In this document: positions 18,909 to 27,847 of the stretch, in pieces
Layout of the letters: every line of letters starts with the position of its first letter
Position numbering within the stretch: position 1 is the stretch's first letter
From: Bacillus sp. N1-1
Lineage (GTDB): Bacteria; Bacillota; Bacilli; Bacillales; Guptibacillaceae
Direction of reading: 5' to 3'
Length of the DNA: 64,000 bases
Assembly: GCF_009818105.1 (NCBI RefSeq)
Contig: NZ_CP046564.1
Coordinates: 4,092,001-4,156,000, forward strand
The notes under the pieces: model-generated
What the model was told of the DNA's origin: nothing
Seen by the model: the letters and a program-made list of their open reading frames with translations, nothing else
Databases searched by the model: none
Position numbers and translations under genes: made by a program

Positions 18909-20090
18909 TTATCCGATGACTGATTCAAATTTGTCTGTTATGCGCTTAATATCGAATGCTTCTTCTGCATATGCTCGTGCATTGGAACCCATTTTCTTTA
19001 AAGTGATCTCGTCACTTATAAGTTCTTCCGCATGATTGAGGAATTCTTCCGATTGATGAGGCGCCACCACCTTACCTGAATTCTCACGCCTTACAATTTT
19101 TGCAGCTAAATTCGTTTCAGGTACACTAAGAAGCATTGGCTTTCCTGCACAATGATAGGTCAACACTTTTGATGGAACAGAGAATTCACCCGCATCCGGC
19201 TCAAGGACCGCAACAAGTAAATCAGCCGATCCAAGTACATTCGCAACTTGATCAAATGGCTGAAATCCATAGATCAGGAGATTTTCTAATCCCCTTTTCT
19301 CCTTTTGCTCTTTCAACCAATCTGCCCCTGCTCCTTCAGAAACAACGACCACTTTCACATCATTTTGTTCATTAAAACGAACAGCGAGATTTAGAAGGAG
19401 TGATGGATTATGTTTCATCCCCAGGGTGCCGGAGTACACAATGCATTTGGATTGATGGAGGCCATGTTTCCTCGACCATTCATTATCCTTTTTCCTTATA
19501 GGCAAGTCTTCAAGAGGTGCCCAATTCTCGATCACATGTAAGTTCTTATCGATTTTCCATCGATTCATTTGCTTTTTAAAATCTTCCGTAATCAATATAA
19601 TGTCTTCACTTTTTCGAAGTAAATTTCGTTCCAAATTAACATAGTAACTCCCGATCATTGAACCAATCAATGGAATTTTCTTTCTTAATATGCGATCGAC
19701 CGCAACGCCATACAAATCTTGTATCCAGAAAATAAACTTCGTATCGTTCACTTTGCATTGCTTCATTAATAGTTTCTGTGTGTCCAACGGGGTGTTTCCT
19801 GATAGTACAACATCAGGGCCCCATTCCCTTACTTCTTTAACCAAAAGATGACCATATTCAATTTCTTGCTTACGTCTTTTCACATAAGACTGTTTTTCGA
19901 TGATGTTCGAGAGTGAGATTCCTTTAAATGAGAGAGTGGGCGGGTCATCTGTCCTTCGCTTCAAAGAACCTTGTGGCGATAGCACTGATTGAGAAAAGAC
20001 GTGAATCACGTCATGACCTCGTTCTGCAAGGGAACGACTAAGTTGAATTGGAAAGGAATAACCGCCATAATCATGAACCATTATACGCAT
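18909..20090 (-). CDS. GT4-family glycosyltransferase (WbuB-like)
   Basis: This GT-B glycosyltransferase has 393 aa from MRIMVHDYGGYSFPIQLSR; the ATG at 20090 has GGAGGTAATCAAT upstream. The N-terminal domain includes SRSLAERGHDVIHVFSQ and PDVVLSGNTPLDTQ. The C-terminal domain has KCIVYSGTLGMKHNPSLLL, SADLLVAVLEPDAGEFSVPSK (donor-binding region with a modified EX7E site) and AGKPMLLSVP. It is expected to use a nucleotide sugar from this locus. It starts 5 bp after the polymerase stop. Confidence 0.85.
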   Translation of the reverse strand: MRIMVHDYGGYSFPIQLSRSLAERGHDVIHVFSQSVLSPQGSLKRRTDDPPTLSFKGISLSNIIEKQSYVKRRKQEIEYGHLLVKEVREWGPDVVLSGNTPLDTQKLLMKQCKVNDTKFIFWIQDLYGVAVDRILRKKIPLIGSMIGSYYVNLERNLLRKSEDIILITEDFKKQMNRWKIDKNLHVIENWAPLEDLPIRKKDNEWSRKHGLHQSKCIVYSGTLGMKHNPSLLLNLAVRFNEQNDVKVVVVSEGAGADWLKEQKEKRGLENLLIYGFQPFDQVANVLGSADLLVAVLEPDAGEFSVPSKVLTYHCAGKPMLLSVPETNLAAKIVRRENSGKVVAPHQSEEFLNHAEELISDEITLKKMGSNARAYAEEAFDIKRITDKFESVIG

Positions 20091-20095
20091 ATTGA

Positions 20096-21364
20096 TTACC
20101 TCCGTTGGTCGATTAAGTAGATCGATTGATAGGAATCTGTAACTTCCTTGGTTTTCTGAACAGTCTCTTGGGCTGTAAACATCATGCCAAGAATATAACA
20201 AAGGTAGAATGTGACGGCTTCTAACAAAGCGCCTGATAGTACGGCATAGTTCACAAACATGACAAAAGCGAGAACCTTGTTATGAACATTCACAAAGAAT
20301 GCGTGGAGAATTAATGTCCCAAAGGCAATCCCACCAAGAAGACCATACTCAATTAATAATTTAATAAAGGCTAGACTATGGGCTTGTTTTAAAGGGATAT
20401 CTTCATTAAATGTATAGGTAAATCCCTGGTAGGCATCTAACGTACCAGGTCCTGTACCAAATATAATGGTTGAAATATGCTGCATTTGTAGAAATTCTGT
20501 GTATGCAAGATAAGGAGCGATGAACCGAATGTAAGCACTACTCTCTGGATTCGTAAATTCTTCTAACCTCCCAATCATCAGCGTCCCATAATCACTTGTT
20601 AGAAAGAAATAGATTGGAACAATAGCCAATGCAATGATCGGCGCAATCTGTTTGAATTTCATTTGGAACAAGATCGGTAGTCCTGCTAACAAGAGGAGAA
20701 TGATACCGGTTCCTGAGAAGCCAAATAATAAGCCAATGACAAACAAGAGAATCAGCTTCATTCGTTTGAAATAAAAAAATTCGATAATGATCGCTGTTGC
20801 AATAAATTTTGAATAAAACGATGGCTCTAATAAGAACATGCCATGAGATTTAAAGATAGGTGAACCAAATACTAATGGAATGTGTGTGTTGTATCCTTGA
20901 AGCATTACTGTTGGTGGAAGCGTTTCAAAGGGATCAATAAAATTCCCAATGAATTGAAACAGAAATTGAAAAATACCGATAACGGTAATGAACACCATCA
21001 CTTTCTGAAAAGTACTGAGTAAAAAATAAAAATGCTCTTGATCTTTATAGATGAAAATGATGGGCAGATAAAACACTAATAAAAAAAGTAACGAAGTGAT
21101 GCTAAAGGTTGAGCTAATAAAAAGCGAGTAAACACTTGAAGCTAATACACAAACGAGCGCAATGATGTAGAGATAAAATTTACGAGAATCGACTAGCAAT
21201 CGGTTGAATAAGAACAATAGAAGAATGATCGGCATTCCTAAACAGAAAAGTAGAGGAACAACCATCCCACCAACTGTTACACCGAGTCGTTGAAAAAAGA
21301 CGAGTAAAATAATTAAGAGAAGAAGCAAAAAGCGCTCAGTCGTTAATGTGTGATCCAGTTTCAT
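20096..21364 (-). CDS. O-antigen ligase/polymerase family protein (Wzy-like)
   Basis: This is a very hydrophobic protein of 422 aa with about 11-12 transmembrane segments, starting MKLDHTLTTERFLLLLL. The large external loop with GSPIFKSHGMFLLEPSFYSK and, further on, TIIFGTGPGTLDAYQG is typical of Wzy polymerases and O-antigen ligases. It should polymerise the flipped repeat units at the outer face of the membrane. A separate promoter and SinR-like site lie just upstream (21403-21457), so this distal half of the operon may be independently expressed. Confidence 0.85.
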   Translation of the reverse strand: MKLDHTLTTERFLLLLLIILLVFFQRLGVTVGGMVVPLLFCLGMPIILLLFLFNRLLVDSRKFYLYIIALVCVLASSVYSLFISSTFSITSLLFLLVFYLPIIFIYKDQEHFYFLLSTFQKVMVFITVIGIFQFLFQFIGNFIDPFETLPPTVMLQGYNTHIPLVFGSPIFKSHGMFLLEPSFYSKFIATAIIIEFFYFKRMKLILLFVIGLLFGFSGTGIILLLLAGLPILFQMKFKQIAPIIALAIVPIYFFLTSDYGTLMIGRLEEFTNPESSAYIRFIAPYLAYTEFLQMQHISTIIFGTGPGTLDAYQGFTYTFNEDIPLKQAHSLAFIKLLIEYGLLGGIAFGTLILHAFFVNVHNKVLAFVMFVNYAVLSGALLEAVTFYLCYILGMMFTAQETVQKTKEVTDSYQSIYLIDQRR

Positions 21365-21402
21365 TTTGCTTCTTCCTCCTAATCTTTAACAAGAACTATT
21401 TC

Positions 21403-21457
21403 GTTCTTTATATTGAACAATTAACATTAGTATACTGATAATAAAAGGAACAATAAA
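21403..21457 (-). promoter_or_regulatory. Internal promoter with SinR-like box upstream of the Wzy gene
   Basis: On the minus strand TTTATT (21452-21457) and TATACT (21429-21434) are spaced by 17 bp. Just downstream of the expected start point, GTTCTTTATATTGAAC (21403-21418, plus-strand reading) carries a SinR-type GTTCTTT half and an inverted GAAC. A further AAGAAC lies at 21391-21396. A repressor here would block the start or elongation. The rest of the 21365-21563 spacer shows only a weak ATCGC/GCGAT hairpin. Confidence 0.5.
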
Positions 21458-21563
21458 GGGTTGAAATCGCCTGTTTTTATAGCGATAAACTTTATTTACT
21501 TCCAAATACTTCTTTTTATCACATATTGCTCTTTTTTGTACTTTAAATCGAACAAATGTAAAA

Positions 21564-22865
21564 TTAAAGCTTTTCCCATTTATACGTATTTCCCTCTTTC
21601 ACACATACAAACAGTTCATCCGTTCCCCCATTTTCCACTAGGATTACTCTGCCCCGCATGCTTTCGGAAGGGGTAGGTAATTTACTCTCACTGTGAACAC
21701 CTAATTTCTGATAATACTGATCATCATTAAATCGTTTCATCACTGGAGTCCCATCACTATTGGAAAGGCTACTTGAAGACCCTACCTGATCGACATCTCC
21801 TTCGAATCGATCAATGTACGCGGAGTTTTGCTCATCTGAAACGGTTGTAAGGACAGAAAGTGAACCTTTTTCTTGTTTCGTCTCCATCGTATGAACACCG
21901 TCTACTGATAAAGTCGAATTTCCATACACTTTAAAAATGGAACTATCCGAATGTACGGCATTGTTAATCAAGTCATTCCCCATTACTTTCACATTTGAAT
22001 TATGGACATCAAAATAGGAACCATCTTGGAACATGTCCGTTCCTTCAATATGCGGACTAATCATCACCACATTCCTACAATCGTTAAAGCTAAATGCAGT
22101 CGTAATATCTGACCATTCCGCGTTTACTTGAATCAGCGTTAATTCAGACAAGTTCTCAAATACATATGGCACCACTTTCTCATCATATCGATCATCTCGA
22201 AGTCCATTATGAGTATAAATGTTTTCCATAACACTACCTGATAGCCCTCCACTTGAAGGTGAGAAATGAAGAGCGTTCTTTGCGTAGTTAAACACATAGA
22301 TATTACGTAAGTTAAGTGAGAACGCATGATTTGTCTCTTTTGAAGAAGGAAGCACATAAAAGCCACGATAAACAGAGAGGATTTTAAGATTCTCAAAGCT
22401 TGAGTGTCCGATTTCTCCTTCAAAGACAATGGCATTTCTCTCAGGATGCTCGTCTTGATACCAGTCTTCATACTGTAGCGTTAAGTCTCTTATGTCGTTG
22501 TTCGATCCATTAATTGTAAAGATGGGAGCATCTGCGCTACTCATAATCACCGTACTAGCCATCCCAGCACCATGAATTTTATTTTGATCAATTGAGAAAG
22601 ACTTAGATACCTTATAAGTGCCTGCTGGGAAAAATAAATAAGGTCCATCTTCAAGTGCGCTCATGATCGCATCTGTATCGTCCGTTTCCCCATCACCTTT
22701 TGCCCCATAGTCTTTCACATTAATACGATCAGGTTCAGCATAATCTGTCTGACCATCATCTGCATTCACAGGGATCGTTCGCTTGCTACCATCTGATTGA
22801 AAAAAGGTATACCCAATTATAATCAGAGCGATTGCAACAAAACTTGCAATCATCCATTTCTTCAT
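21564..22865 (-). CDS. Membrane-anchored pectate-lyase-like beta-helix protein
   Basis: This 433-aa protein has an N-terminal signal or anchor (residues 4-24, no lipobox) and a right-handed beta-helix. The entry motif NVKDYGAKGDGETDDTDAI near residue 51 is typical of the Pectate_lyase_3 family. It then has HSSFENLKILSVYRGFYV and NGLRDDRYDEKVVPYVFENL. It is clearly paralogous to the plus-strand gene at 32108: HNGLRD, LIQVNAEWSD against MIQLNAEWSN, and SPHIEGTDM against SAHIEGVNM. It probably acts outside the membrane on the exopolysaccharide as a lyase, epimerase or binding protein. No catalytic residues could be assigned with confidence. It lies inside the polysaccharide operon between a glycosyltransferase and the polymerase. 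Confidence 0.8.
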   Translation of the reverse strand: MKKWMIASFVAIALIIIGYTFFQSDGSKRTIPVNADDGQTDYAEPDRINVKDYGAKGDGETDDTDAIMSALEDGPYLFFPAGTYKVSKSFSIDQNKIHGAGMASTVIMSSADAPIFTINGSNNDIRDLTLQYEDWYQDEHPERNAIVFEGEIGHSSFENLKILSVYRGFYVLPSSKETNHAFSLNLRNIYVFNYAKNALHFSPSSGGLSGSVMENIYTHNGLRDDRYDEKVVPYVFENLSELTLIQVNAEWSDITTAFSFNDCRNVVMISPHIEGTDMFQDGSYFDVHNSNVKVMGNDLINNAVHSDSSIFKVYGNSTLSVDGVHTMETKQEKGSLSVLTTVSDEQNSAYIDRFEGDVDQVGSSSSLSNSDGTPVMKRFNDDQYYQKLGVHSESKLPTPSESMRGRVILVENGGTDELFVCVKEGNTYKWEKL

Positions 22866-22901
22866 AGAATCTCTTGCTCCTCTCCATTTCTATCCATACT
22901 C

Positions 22902-23855
22902 CTATTTAGCTTGAAGCTCTTTCTTTCCTATTCTTTCCCTAAAGCCATCTAACGCACCTAACATAATAAGATAGCTCCGTCTTCGTTTTCCTTCCTGATT
23001 CTTAACAATCATCCGAGCAAGGTATTCAATGACCTTCCAAATTACATGAATTGCAGCACTGAATTGTGCAAATTTCCCTTCATTTCGCTGGATCATCAGA
23101 TAAGCATTTCGGATATTGTAATAAGCGAAAAAAGGAGCAACATCTTTGGAAGAAGAAGAACTAGACACCTTATGATAGACAATCGATTGTGGCACATAGA
23201 GAATATCCCACCCTTTCCTAGAAGCTCGAATATTCCAATCCGTGTCTTCATAGTAAAGAAAGTAATCTTCTTCTAAATAGCCAACAGATTCGATTAGCTC
23301 TCTTCGAAATAAAAGGCTGCATCCCACAATGTACTGCACATGTTTGATTTTGTCATACTGCCCTTTATCCTTCTTTTTATAACCAACGTGATGGGTAGAG
23401 CCTGAATAATAATTCACTTGTCCTCCAGCAAACCAGAGAAGATTTGTATCCGCAAAATAAATTTTGGAACCCACAATTCCAATGCGTTCATCTTTATCAA
23501 TCACTGTGATCAAAGTACTGAGCGAATGCTCATCCACAGTCGTATCATTATTTAGCAACCAGATGTAATCATAACCTAGCTCATAAGCCTGTTTGATTCC
23601 TACGTTATTCCCACCAGCAAAGCCAAGATTCCCTCCAGACTGAATGAATGTCACCTCTGACCGGAAAACCCCTAACTCTCCGTCTTTTACTAGTTTTTCG
23701 TACGAATGATCAGTTGAGGCGTTATCAACAACGAATACGTGAAAGGATTCATATGCTAAATTCTCTAGCGACTTTAAGCACTCATACGTATCTTTATAGC
23801 TATTCCAATTTAATAAAATAATCGCCACTGAATTTTTTTTAGAGTTTCCCATCAC
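22902..23855 (-). CDS. GT2-family glycosyltransferase (rhamnosyltransferase-like)
   Basis: This is an inverting GT-A glycosyltransferase, 317 aa. It has SVAIILLNWNSYKDTYECLK at the N-terminus, VFVVDNASTDHS near 40, GGNLGFAGGNNVGI near 73, the DXD-equivalent WLLNNDT near 98, and FLYYEDTDWNIRASRKG near 195. This is the typical arrangement of WbbL-like rhamnosyltransferases, and the dTDP-rhamnose genes are immediately upstream, so L-rhamnose transfer is likely. The start is GTG at 23855 or ATG at 23852. It overlaps the rmlD-type gene by 17 bp. Confidence 0.88.
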   Translation of the reverse strand: MMGNSKKNSVAIILLNWNSYKDTYECLKSLENLAYESFHVFVVDNASTDHSYEKLVKDGELGVFRSEVTFIQSGGNLGFAGGNNVGIKQAYELGYDYIWLLNNDTTVDEHSLSTLITVIDKDERIGIVGSKIYFADTNLLWFAGGQVNYYSGSTHHVGYKKKDKGQYDKIKHVQYIVGCSLLFRRELIESVGYLEEDYFLYYEDTDWNIRASRKGWDILYVPQSIVYHKVSSSSSSKDVAPFFAYYNIRNAYLMIQRNEGKFAQFSAAIHVIWKVIEYLARMIVKNQEGKRRRSYLIMLGALDGFRERIGKKELQAK

Positions 23856-24699
23856 TAACCCCGCTTTTTAAAGACATGCAGTCAGATAACGCTTCTTTCC
23901 AATGTCGTGGTTTTATTCTTAGAGAATGCAGTTCTTGATGCGCAAGAACAGAGAAGGCTGGCCTCATCGCAGATTGTGAACTAGTATCTACCTTTTGAAG
24001 AATCCCCTCATAGTTTGCTAAGTTTAAAATCGCTTCTGCAAATTCATAGCGAGTACACGTACCACTGTTCGTAACATGGTAAGTACCGAAGTTCTCAGTT
24101 TCCATTAACTTTATCGTAATGGAAACAAGATCATCTGAATAAGTGGGGCTACTAATTTGAGCACCTACAATATGAATAGGTAACTTTTGTTGTGAAGCAG
24201 CAAGAACATAATGAAAAAAGTTTTTCCCTGTCAAACCAAAGATCCATGAGGTGCGAATAATAAAGTAATCTTTCATCGCTCGCTTAATGAACTGTTCACC
24301 AAGGAGTTTACTTTGTCCATAAATGTTAATTGGAGCAGGCGTATCTCCCTCTTTATAAGGAACATCCCCATTACCATCAAAAAGGTAATTCGTACTAAGG
24401 TAGACAAGTTTCGCACCAATTTGCCTCGCTTCATCAGCTAAATATTTCGCTGCGTAGGCGTTAATCGTATAAGCTTGTTTTTCATTGTGTTCTGCTCGAT
24501 CAACATCCGTTAGCGCAGCACAGTTAATGATGATATCTGGATGACACCGAGCTACCTCTTGTGAAACAGCATCATAATTTGTTAAATCAAGTTGTTCTCT
24601 TGTATACGAAAACACGTCATACGGTAAGCTGTTCAGCACGCTAGAAAATTGACTACCTACCTGTCCCCCAGCACCTGTTATCATCACTTTTTTCTTCAT
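23839..24699 (-). CDS. rfbD: dTDP-4-dehydrorhamnose reductase
   Basis: This is the last enzyme of dTDP-L-rhamnose synthesis; it reduces dTDP-4-keto-L-rhamnose with NADPH. It has 286 aa and begins KKVMITGAGGQVGSQF. Further motifs are DIIINCAALTDVDRAE near 56, YLSTNYLFDG near 100, and the catalytic YGQSKLLGE near 127, followed by FIIRTSWIFG. It directly follows the dehydratase gene (1 bp apart) and overlaps the downstream rhamnosyltransferase gene. Confidence 0.93.
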   Translation of the reverse strand: MKKKVMITGAGGQVGSQFSSVLNSLPYDVFSYTREQLDLTNYDAVSQEVARCHPDIIINCAALTDVDRAEHNEKQAYTINAYAAKYLADEARQIGAKLVYLSTNYLFDGNGDVPYKEGDTPAPINIYGQSKLLGEQFIKRAMKDYFIIRTSWIFGLTGKNFFHYVLAASQQKLPIHIVGAQISSPTYSDDLVSITIKLMETENFGTYHVTNSGTCTRYEFAEAILNLANYEGILQKVDTSSQSAMRPAFSVLAHQELHSLRIKPRHWKEALSDCMSLKSGVSDGKL

Positions 24700-24700
24700 T

Positions 24701-25696
24701 TTAACTAGTAGAAGTGACGTGGGCAGGATTTTCTTTTAACACCTTCCACCAGGAATCATGATTGTAATACCAACTGATCGTTTCTTTCAGTCCTTCTTCA
24801 AATGTGTAAGTAGGCTTCCAGCCAAGCTCTTTCGTAATCTTAGTATGATCGATAGCATAACGTTGATCGTGTCCTGCACGATCTGTCACAAACGTAATCA
24901 ATTCTTCAGAAGCTCCAATGATTTCTACGACTTTTTTAACAAGATTCAAATTCGTCCATTCATTATTACCGCCAATGTTATACACTTCTCCTGATTGACC
25001 TTTATGAATAACAGCATCAATGGCTCGACAGTGGTCTTCAACATGGAGCCAATCGCGCACATTTGAACCATCTCCATAAATAGGAAGAGACTTTCCTTCA
25101 AACGCATTTGTAATCATCAGAGGAATAAATTTCTCTGGATATTGGAACGGTCCATAGTTATTTGAACAGCGCGTAATGTTTACGTGTAGTCCAAACGTTT
25201 CTCCGTATGATCGGGCAAGGAAATCACCTGAAGCTTTGCTTGCTGAATAAGGACTGTTTGGTGATAGAGGTGTCTCTTCTGTAAAAAGACCTTCTTTTCC
25301 TAATGAGCCATACACTTCATCTGTTGATACCTGTACAAATTTCCCAACATTGTAACGCCTTGCTGCCTCTAATAATACCTGTGTGCCAAGCACATTACTT
25401 TGCACAAAAATACTTGGTTCCGTAATGCTGCGATCCACATGAGATTCAGCAGCCATATTTACGATGAAGTCAACTTTCCAATTTTGAATCAAAGAGTCTA
25501 CTAGCTTCGAATCACATATGTTCCCTTCAACAAAGTGGTAATTTCCACGTTCATTTATATCTTCAAGATTCATTGCATTGCCTGCATATGTTAAGGCATC
25601 CAAATTAATAAACGTATACGTTGGATAACGTTCTACCATATACCTAACAAAATTACTGCCAATAAAACCGCATCCTCCTGTAATCAAAACATTCAT
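24701..25696 (-). CDS. rfbB: dTDP-glucose 4,6-dehydratase
   Basis: This SDR enzyme converts dTDP-glucose to dTDP-4-keto-6-deoxyglucose. The start is at MNVLITGGCGFIGSNFVRYM (ATG 25696 with CGGAGGAAAACG), giving 331 aa. Visible motifs are the GGCGFIG dinucleotide site, NMAAESHVDRSI near 80, the STDEVYG catalytic loop near 120, and YSASKASGD with catalytic Tyr/Lys near 145. It is third in the order A-C-B-D of the rhamnose genes. Confidence 0.95.
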   Translation of the reverse strand: MNVLITGGCGFIGSNFVRYMVERYPTYTFINLDALTYAGNAMNLEDINERGNYHFVEGNICDSKLVDSLIQNWKVDFIVNMAAESHVDRSITEPSIFVQSNVLGTQVLLEAARRYNVGKFVQVSTDEVYGSLGKEGLFTEETPLSPNSPYSASKASGDFLARSYGETFGLHVNITRCSNNYGPFQYPEKFIPLMITNAFEGKSLPIYGDGSNVRDWLHVEDHCRAIDAVIHKGQSGEVYNIGGNNEWTNLNLVKKVVEIIGASEELITFVTDRAGHDQRYAIDHTKITKELGWKPTYTFEEGLKETISWYYNHDSWWKVLKENPAHVTSTS

Positions 25697-25709
25697 CGTT
25701 TTCCTCCGT

Positions 25710-26258
25710 TTACTTTTGATAGATTTGAATGGAATCAAAATAAGGATGAAGCCTATCTTTATGGGATAAGATTGGATCTAATACTGGCCACTCGATACCG
25801 ATTTGTGGATCATTCCATCTGATCCCACTATCGTGTTCTTTACTATAATATTGATCGACTTTATAAAATACTTGTGTGTGGGGCTTTAGAGTACAAAAAC
25901 CATGAGCAAACCCCTTCGGCACAAATAACTGCCTGTTATTCTCTTCGGATAAGAGAACTCCTTCCCACTCCCCATATGTTGGTGAGTCTGGTCTCAAGTC
26001 AACTGCCACATCAAAAATGGCTCCTGATAGGACACGGACAAGCTTCGATTGCGCATAAGGCTCTTTCTGATAATGAAGTCCTCGAATGACCCCTATATCT
26101 TTCGAAAGCGATTGATTATCCTGAACAAACGAGCAATCGATTCCTAACTGTTCATAGTTCTTCTTTTGGTAACTTTCCATAAAAAACCCACGCGGATCCT
26201 TATGCTGAATGGGTTCAATTATAACCAACCCTGCAAGTTTTGTTTCTATTTTCTTCAA
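25710..26258 (-). CDS. rfbC: dTDP-4-dehydrorhamnose 3,5-epimerase
   Basis: This cupin-fold epimerase has 182 aa. It has DPRGFFMESYQKKNYEQLG near 22-40, IRGLHYQ with the catalytic His near 61, KLVRVLSGAIFDVAVDLR near 73-90, and KGFAHGF near 118. It inverts C3 and C5 of the 4-keto sugar. The start appears to be TTG at 26258 with AAGGGGGG about 8 nt upstream. It lies between the thymidylyltransferase and dehydratase genes. Confidence 0.94.
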   Translation of the reverse strand: MKKIETKLAGLVIIEPIQHKDPRGFFMESYQKKNYEQLGIDCSFVQDNQSLSKDIGVIRGLHYQKEPYAQSKLVRVLSGAIFDVAVDLRPDSPTYGEWEGVLLSEENNRQLFVPKGFAHGFCTLKPHTQVFYKVDQYYSKEHDSGIRWNDPQIGIEWPVLDPILSHKDRLHPYFDSIQIYQK

Positions 26259-26280
26259 TCATAATCCCCCCTTACTCCCA

Positions 26281-27033
26281 CTATTTGATTAAAGCTGTTT
26301 CCCTACTAAACAGGGGACTAAAATCGATGTCTTGAACGAGAAGGTTCGCTTTTGAAAGAGAAGAGTGTGTTCCTGCATCCGTCCAGTACCCTTCTAATTT
26401 ATTGAAAGTTAACGTACCCTGAGCAATATAGGCATTGTTAACATCCGTAATTTCGAGCTCTCCTCGCTCTGAAGGAACAAGTTTATCAATGATATCAAAA
26501 ACAGTAGCGTCATACATATAGATCCCTGTTACTGCAAAACGTGATTTAGGTTTTATTGGTTTTTCATCAATGGCTACAATATAATCTCCTAATATTTGAG
26601 GGACTCCGAACCTTTCGGGATCTTCCACTTCTTTAAGTAGTAGCTTTGCTCCCTTACCTTGACTCATGTAATTCTTTACATAGGGTCCTATGTTATCTTG
26701 AAAGATGTTATCCCCAAGAATGACAACCATCGGCTCATTATGGACGAATGTTCGTGCAAGTCCCAATGCTTCTGCAATACCTCCAGCAGCATCTTGAACG
26801 CGATAAGTAAAGTTCATATCAAACTCCGCTCCACTTCCAAGCAAGTTCACCACATCTCCCATATGCTCTCTTCCAGTCACGATCATGACTTCCTCAATCC
26901 CTGCTTCTTTTAGCTTATAAATCGAGTGATAGATCATCGGGAATTTCCCAACCGGGAGCAGGTGTTTATTCGTTACCTTTGTTAAGGGATATAGACGTGA
27001 ACCCGTACCACCAGCAAGTATAATACCTTTCAA
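26281..27033 (-). CDS. rfbA: Glucose-1-phosphate thymidylyltransferase (short form)
   Basis: This nucleotidyltransferase makes dTDP-glucose from dTTP and glucose-1-phosphate. It has KGIILAGGTGSRLYPLTKVT at the N-terminus, HLLPVGKFPMIYHSI, VVILGDNIFQDNI and the sugar-site FGVPQI, EKP and YWTDAGTHSSL. The length is about 250 aa, shorter than the ~290-aa RmlA of enteric bacteria but like short Bacillus forms. I favour a TTG start at 27033, with GGGGTGG 5 nt upstream, over an ATG at 27054 that lacks a ribosome site. Confidence 0.92.
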   Translation of the reverse strand: MKGIILAGGTGSRLYPLTKVTNKHLLPVGKFPMIYHSIYKLKEAGIEEVMIVTGREHMGDVVNLLGSGAEFDMNFTYRVQDAAGGIAEALGLARTFVHNEPMVVILGDNIFQDNIGPYVKNYMSQGKGAKLLLKEVEDPERFGVPQILGDYIVAIDEKPIKPKSRFAVTGIYMYDATVFDIIDKLVPSERGELEITDVNNAYIAQGTLTFNKLEGYWTDAGTHSSLSKANLLVQDIDFSPLFSRETALIK

Positions 27034-27080
27034 CTGCGCCACCCCATTCTTCATTTTGTTAGTGAACCGTTTTTCATTTC

Positions 27081-27767
27081 TTAATAAGCACCGCGTTTTT
27101 TCAAAACTGCACCAAATGTACCAAATATGATTTTCATATCTAACTTTAACGACTGATTGTAGACATAAAAGAGTTCTATATCCACTCGTTCTGGGTACCC
27201 AACTGCGCTTCTTCCACTAATTTGCCAGTATCCCGTCATCCCAGGCTTAACAGATAAGAAATGGTTCTTCCGATCCCCATATTGCTGCAGTTCTTCATCA
27301 ACGATTGGTCTCGGACCTACTAAACTCATTTCTCCTTTTAGTACATTTAGTAATTGCGGTAATTCATCTAGACTCGTTTTTCGAAGGAAACGGCCAATTT
27401 TGGTGATACGCGGATCCTCGTGTGGTTCTAACTTATAATTATTGGCAAGATAACGTTGATAGAGTAAAACATCTTTTTTCAACACTTCCTCCGCATCACT
27501 TACCATTGATCGAAACTTGTAAATATAAAAAACCTTCCCGTTTTTCCCATATCTCTTCTGCTTGAACAGAACTGGGCCATGATCAAATAAATAAATAATC
27601 CATAAGAATAAGAAAACAGGCGAGAGTAGTACAAGTGCCATGAAAGCAAGAGTAAAATCAATGACTCTTTTCGCCATATAGTACCCTTGTGGTAAAGGGG
27701 CAAGAGACCTCTTCCCAACATTCGCGTATGTTTTTACTGATTCCATTTCTAAATTAGACTTTCCCAC
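27081..27767 (-). CDS. Undecaprenyl-phosphate phosphoglycosyl transferase (initiating enzyme, second copy)
   Basis: This is a monotopic phosphoglycosyl transferase starting the repeat unit of the second locus. From the GTG at 27767 it is about 228 aa, with a membrane segment near residues 32-60, YIYKFRSM, the catalytic Asp-Glu in [26 protein letters not shown] and KPGMTGYWQ. It has only the catalytic domain, without the N-terminal multi-span part of WbaP. Compared with the copy at 3586 it has a longer spacer after KFRSM. A perfect SinR-like palindrome lies 33 bp upstream. Confidence 0.9.
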   Translation of the reverse strand: MGKSNLEMESVKTYANVGKRSLAPLPQGYYMAKRVIDFTLAFMALVLLSPVFLFLWIIYLFDHGPVLFKQKRYGKNGKVFYIYKFRSMVSDAEEVLKKDVLLYQRYLANNYKLEPHEDPRITKIGRFLRKTSLDELPQLLNVLKGEMSLVGPRPIVDEELQQYGDRKNHFLSVKPGMTGYWQISGRSAVGYPERVDIELFYVYNQSLKLDMKIIFGTFGAVLKKRGAY

Positions 27768-27799
27768 TGAACCACCATCCTCCCATCGCACACGGTTTC

Positions 27800-27815
27800 G
27801 TTCTTATTAAAGAAC
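27800..27815. promoter_or_regulatory. SinR-like operator upstream of the phosphoglycosyl transferase
   Basis: GTTCTTATTAAAGAAC, a GTTCTT inverted repeat with a 4-nt centre, is identical over 16 bp to the site at 30799-30814. It lies in the 80-bp spacer between the manC stop and this gene. Confidence 0.6.
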
Positions 27816-27847
27816 AAGGAAATAAAAATCCATTATCATTGGTACGT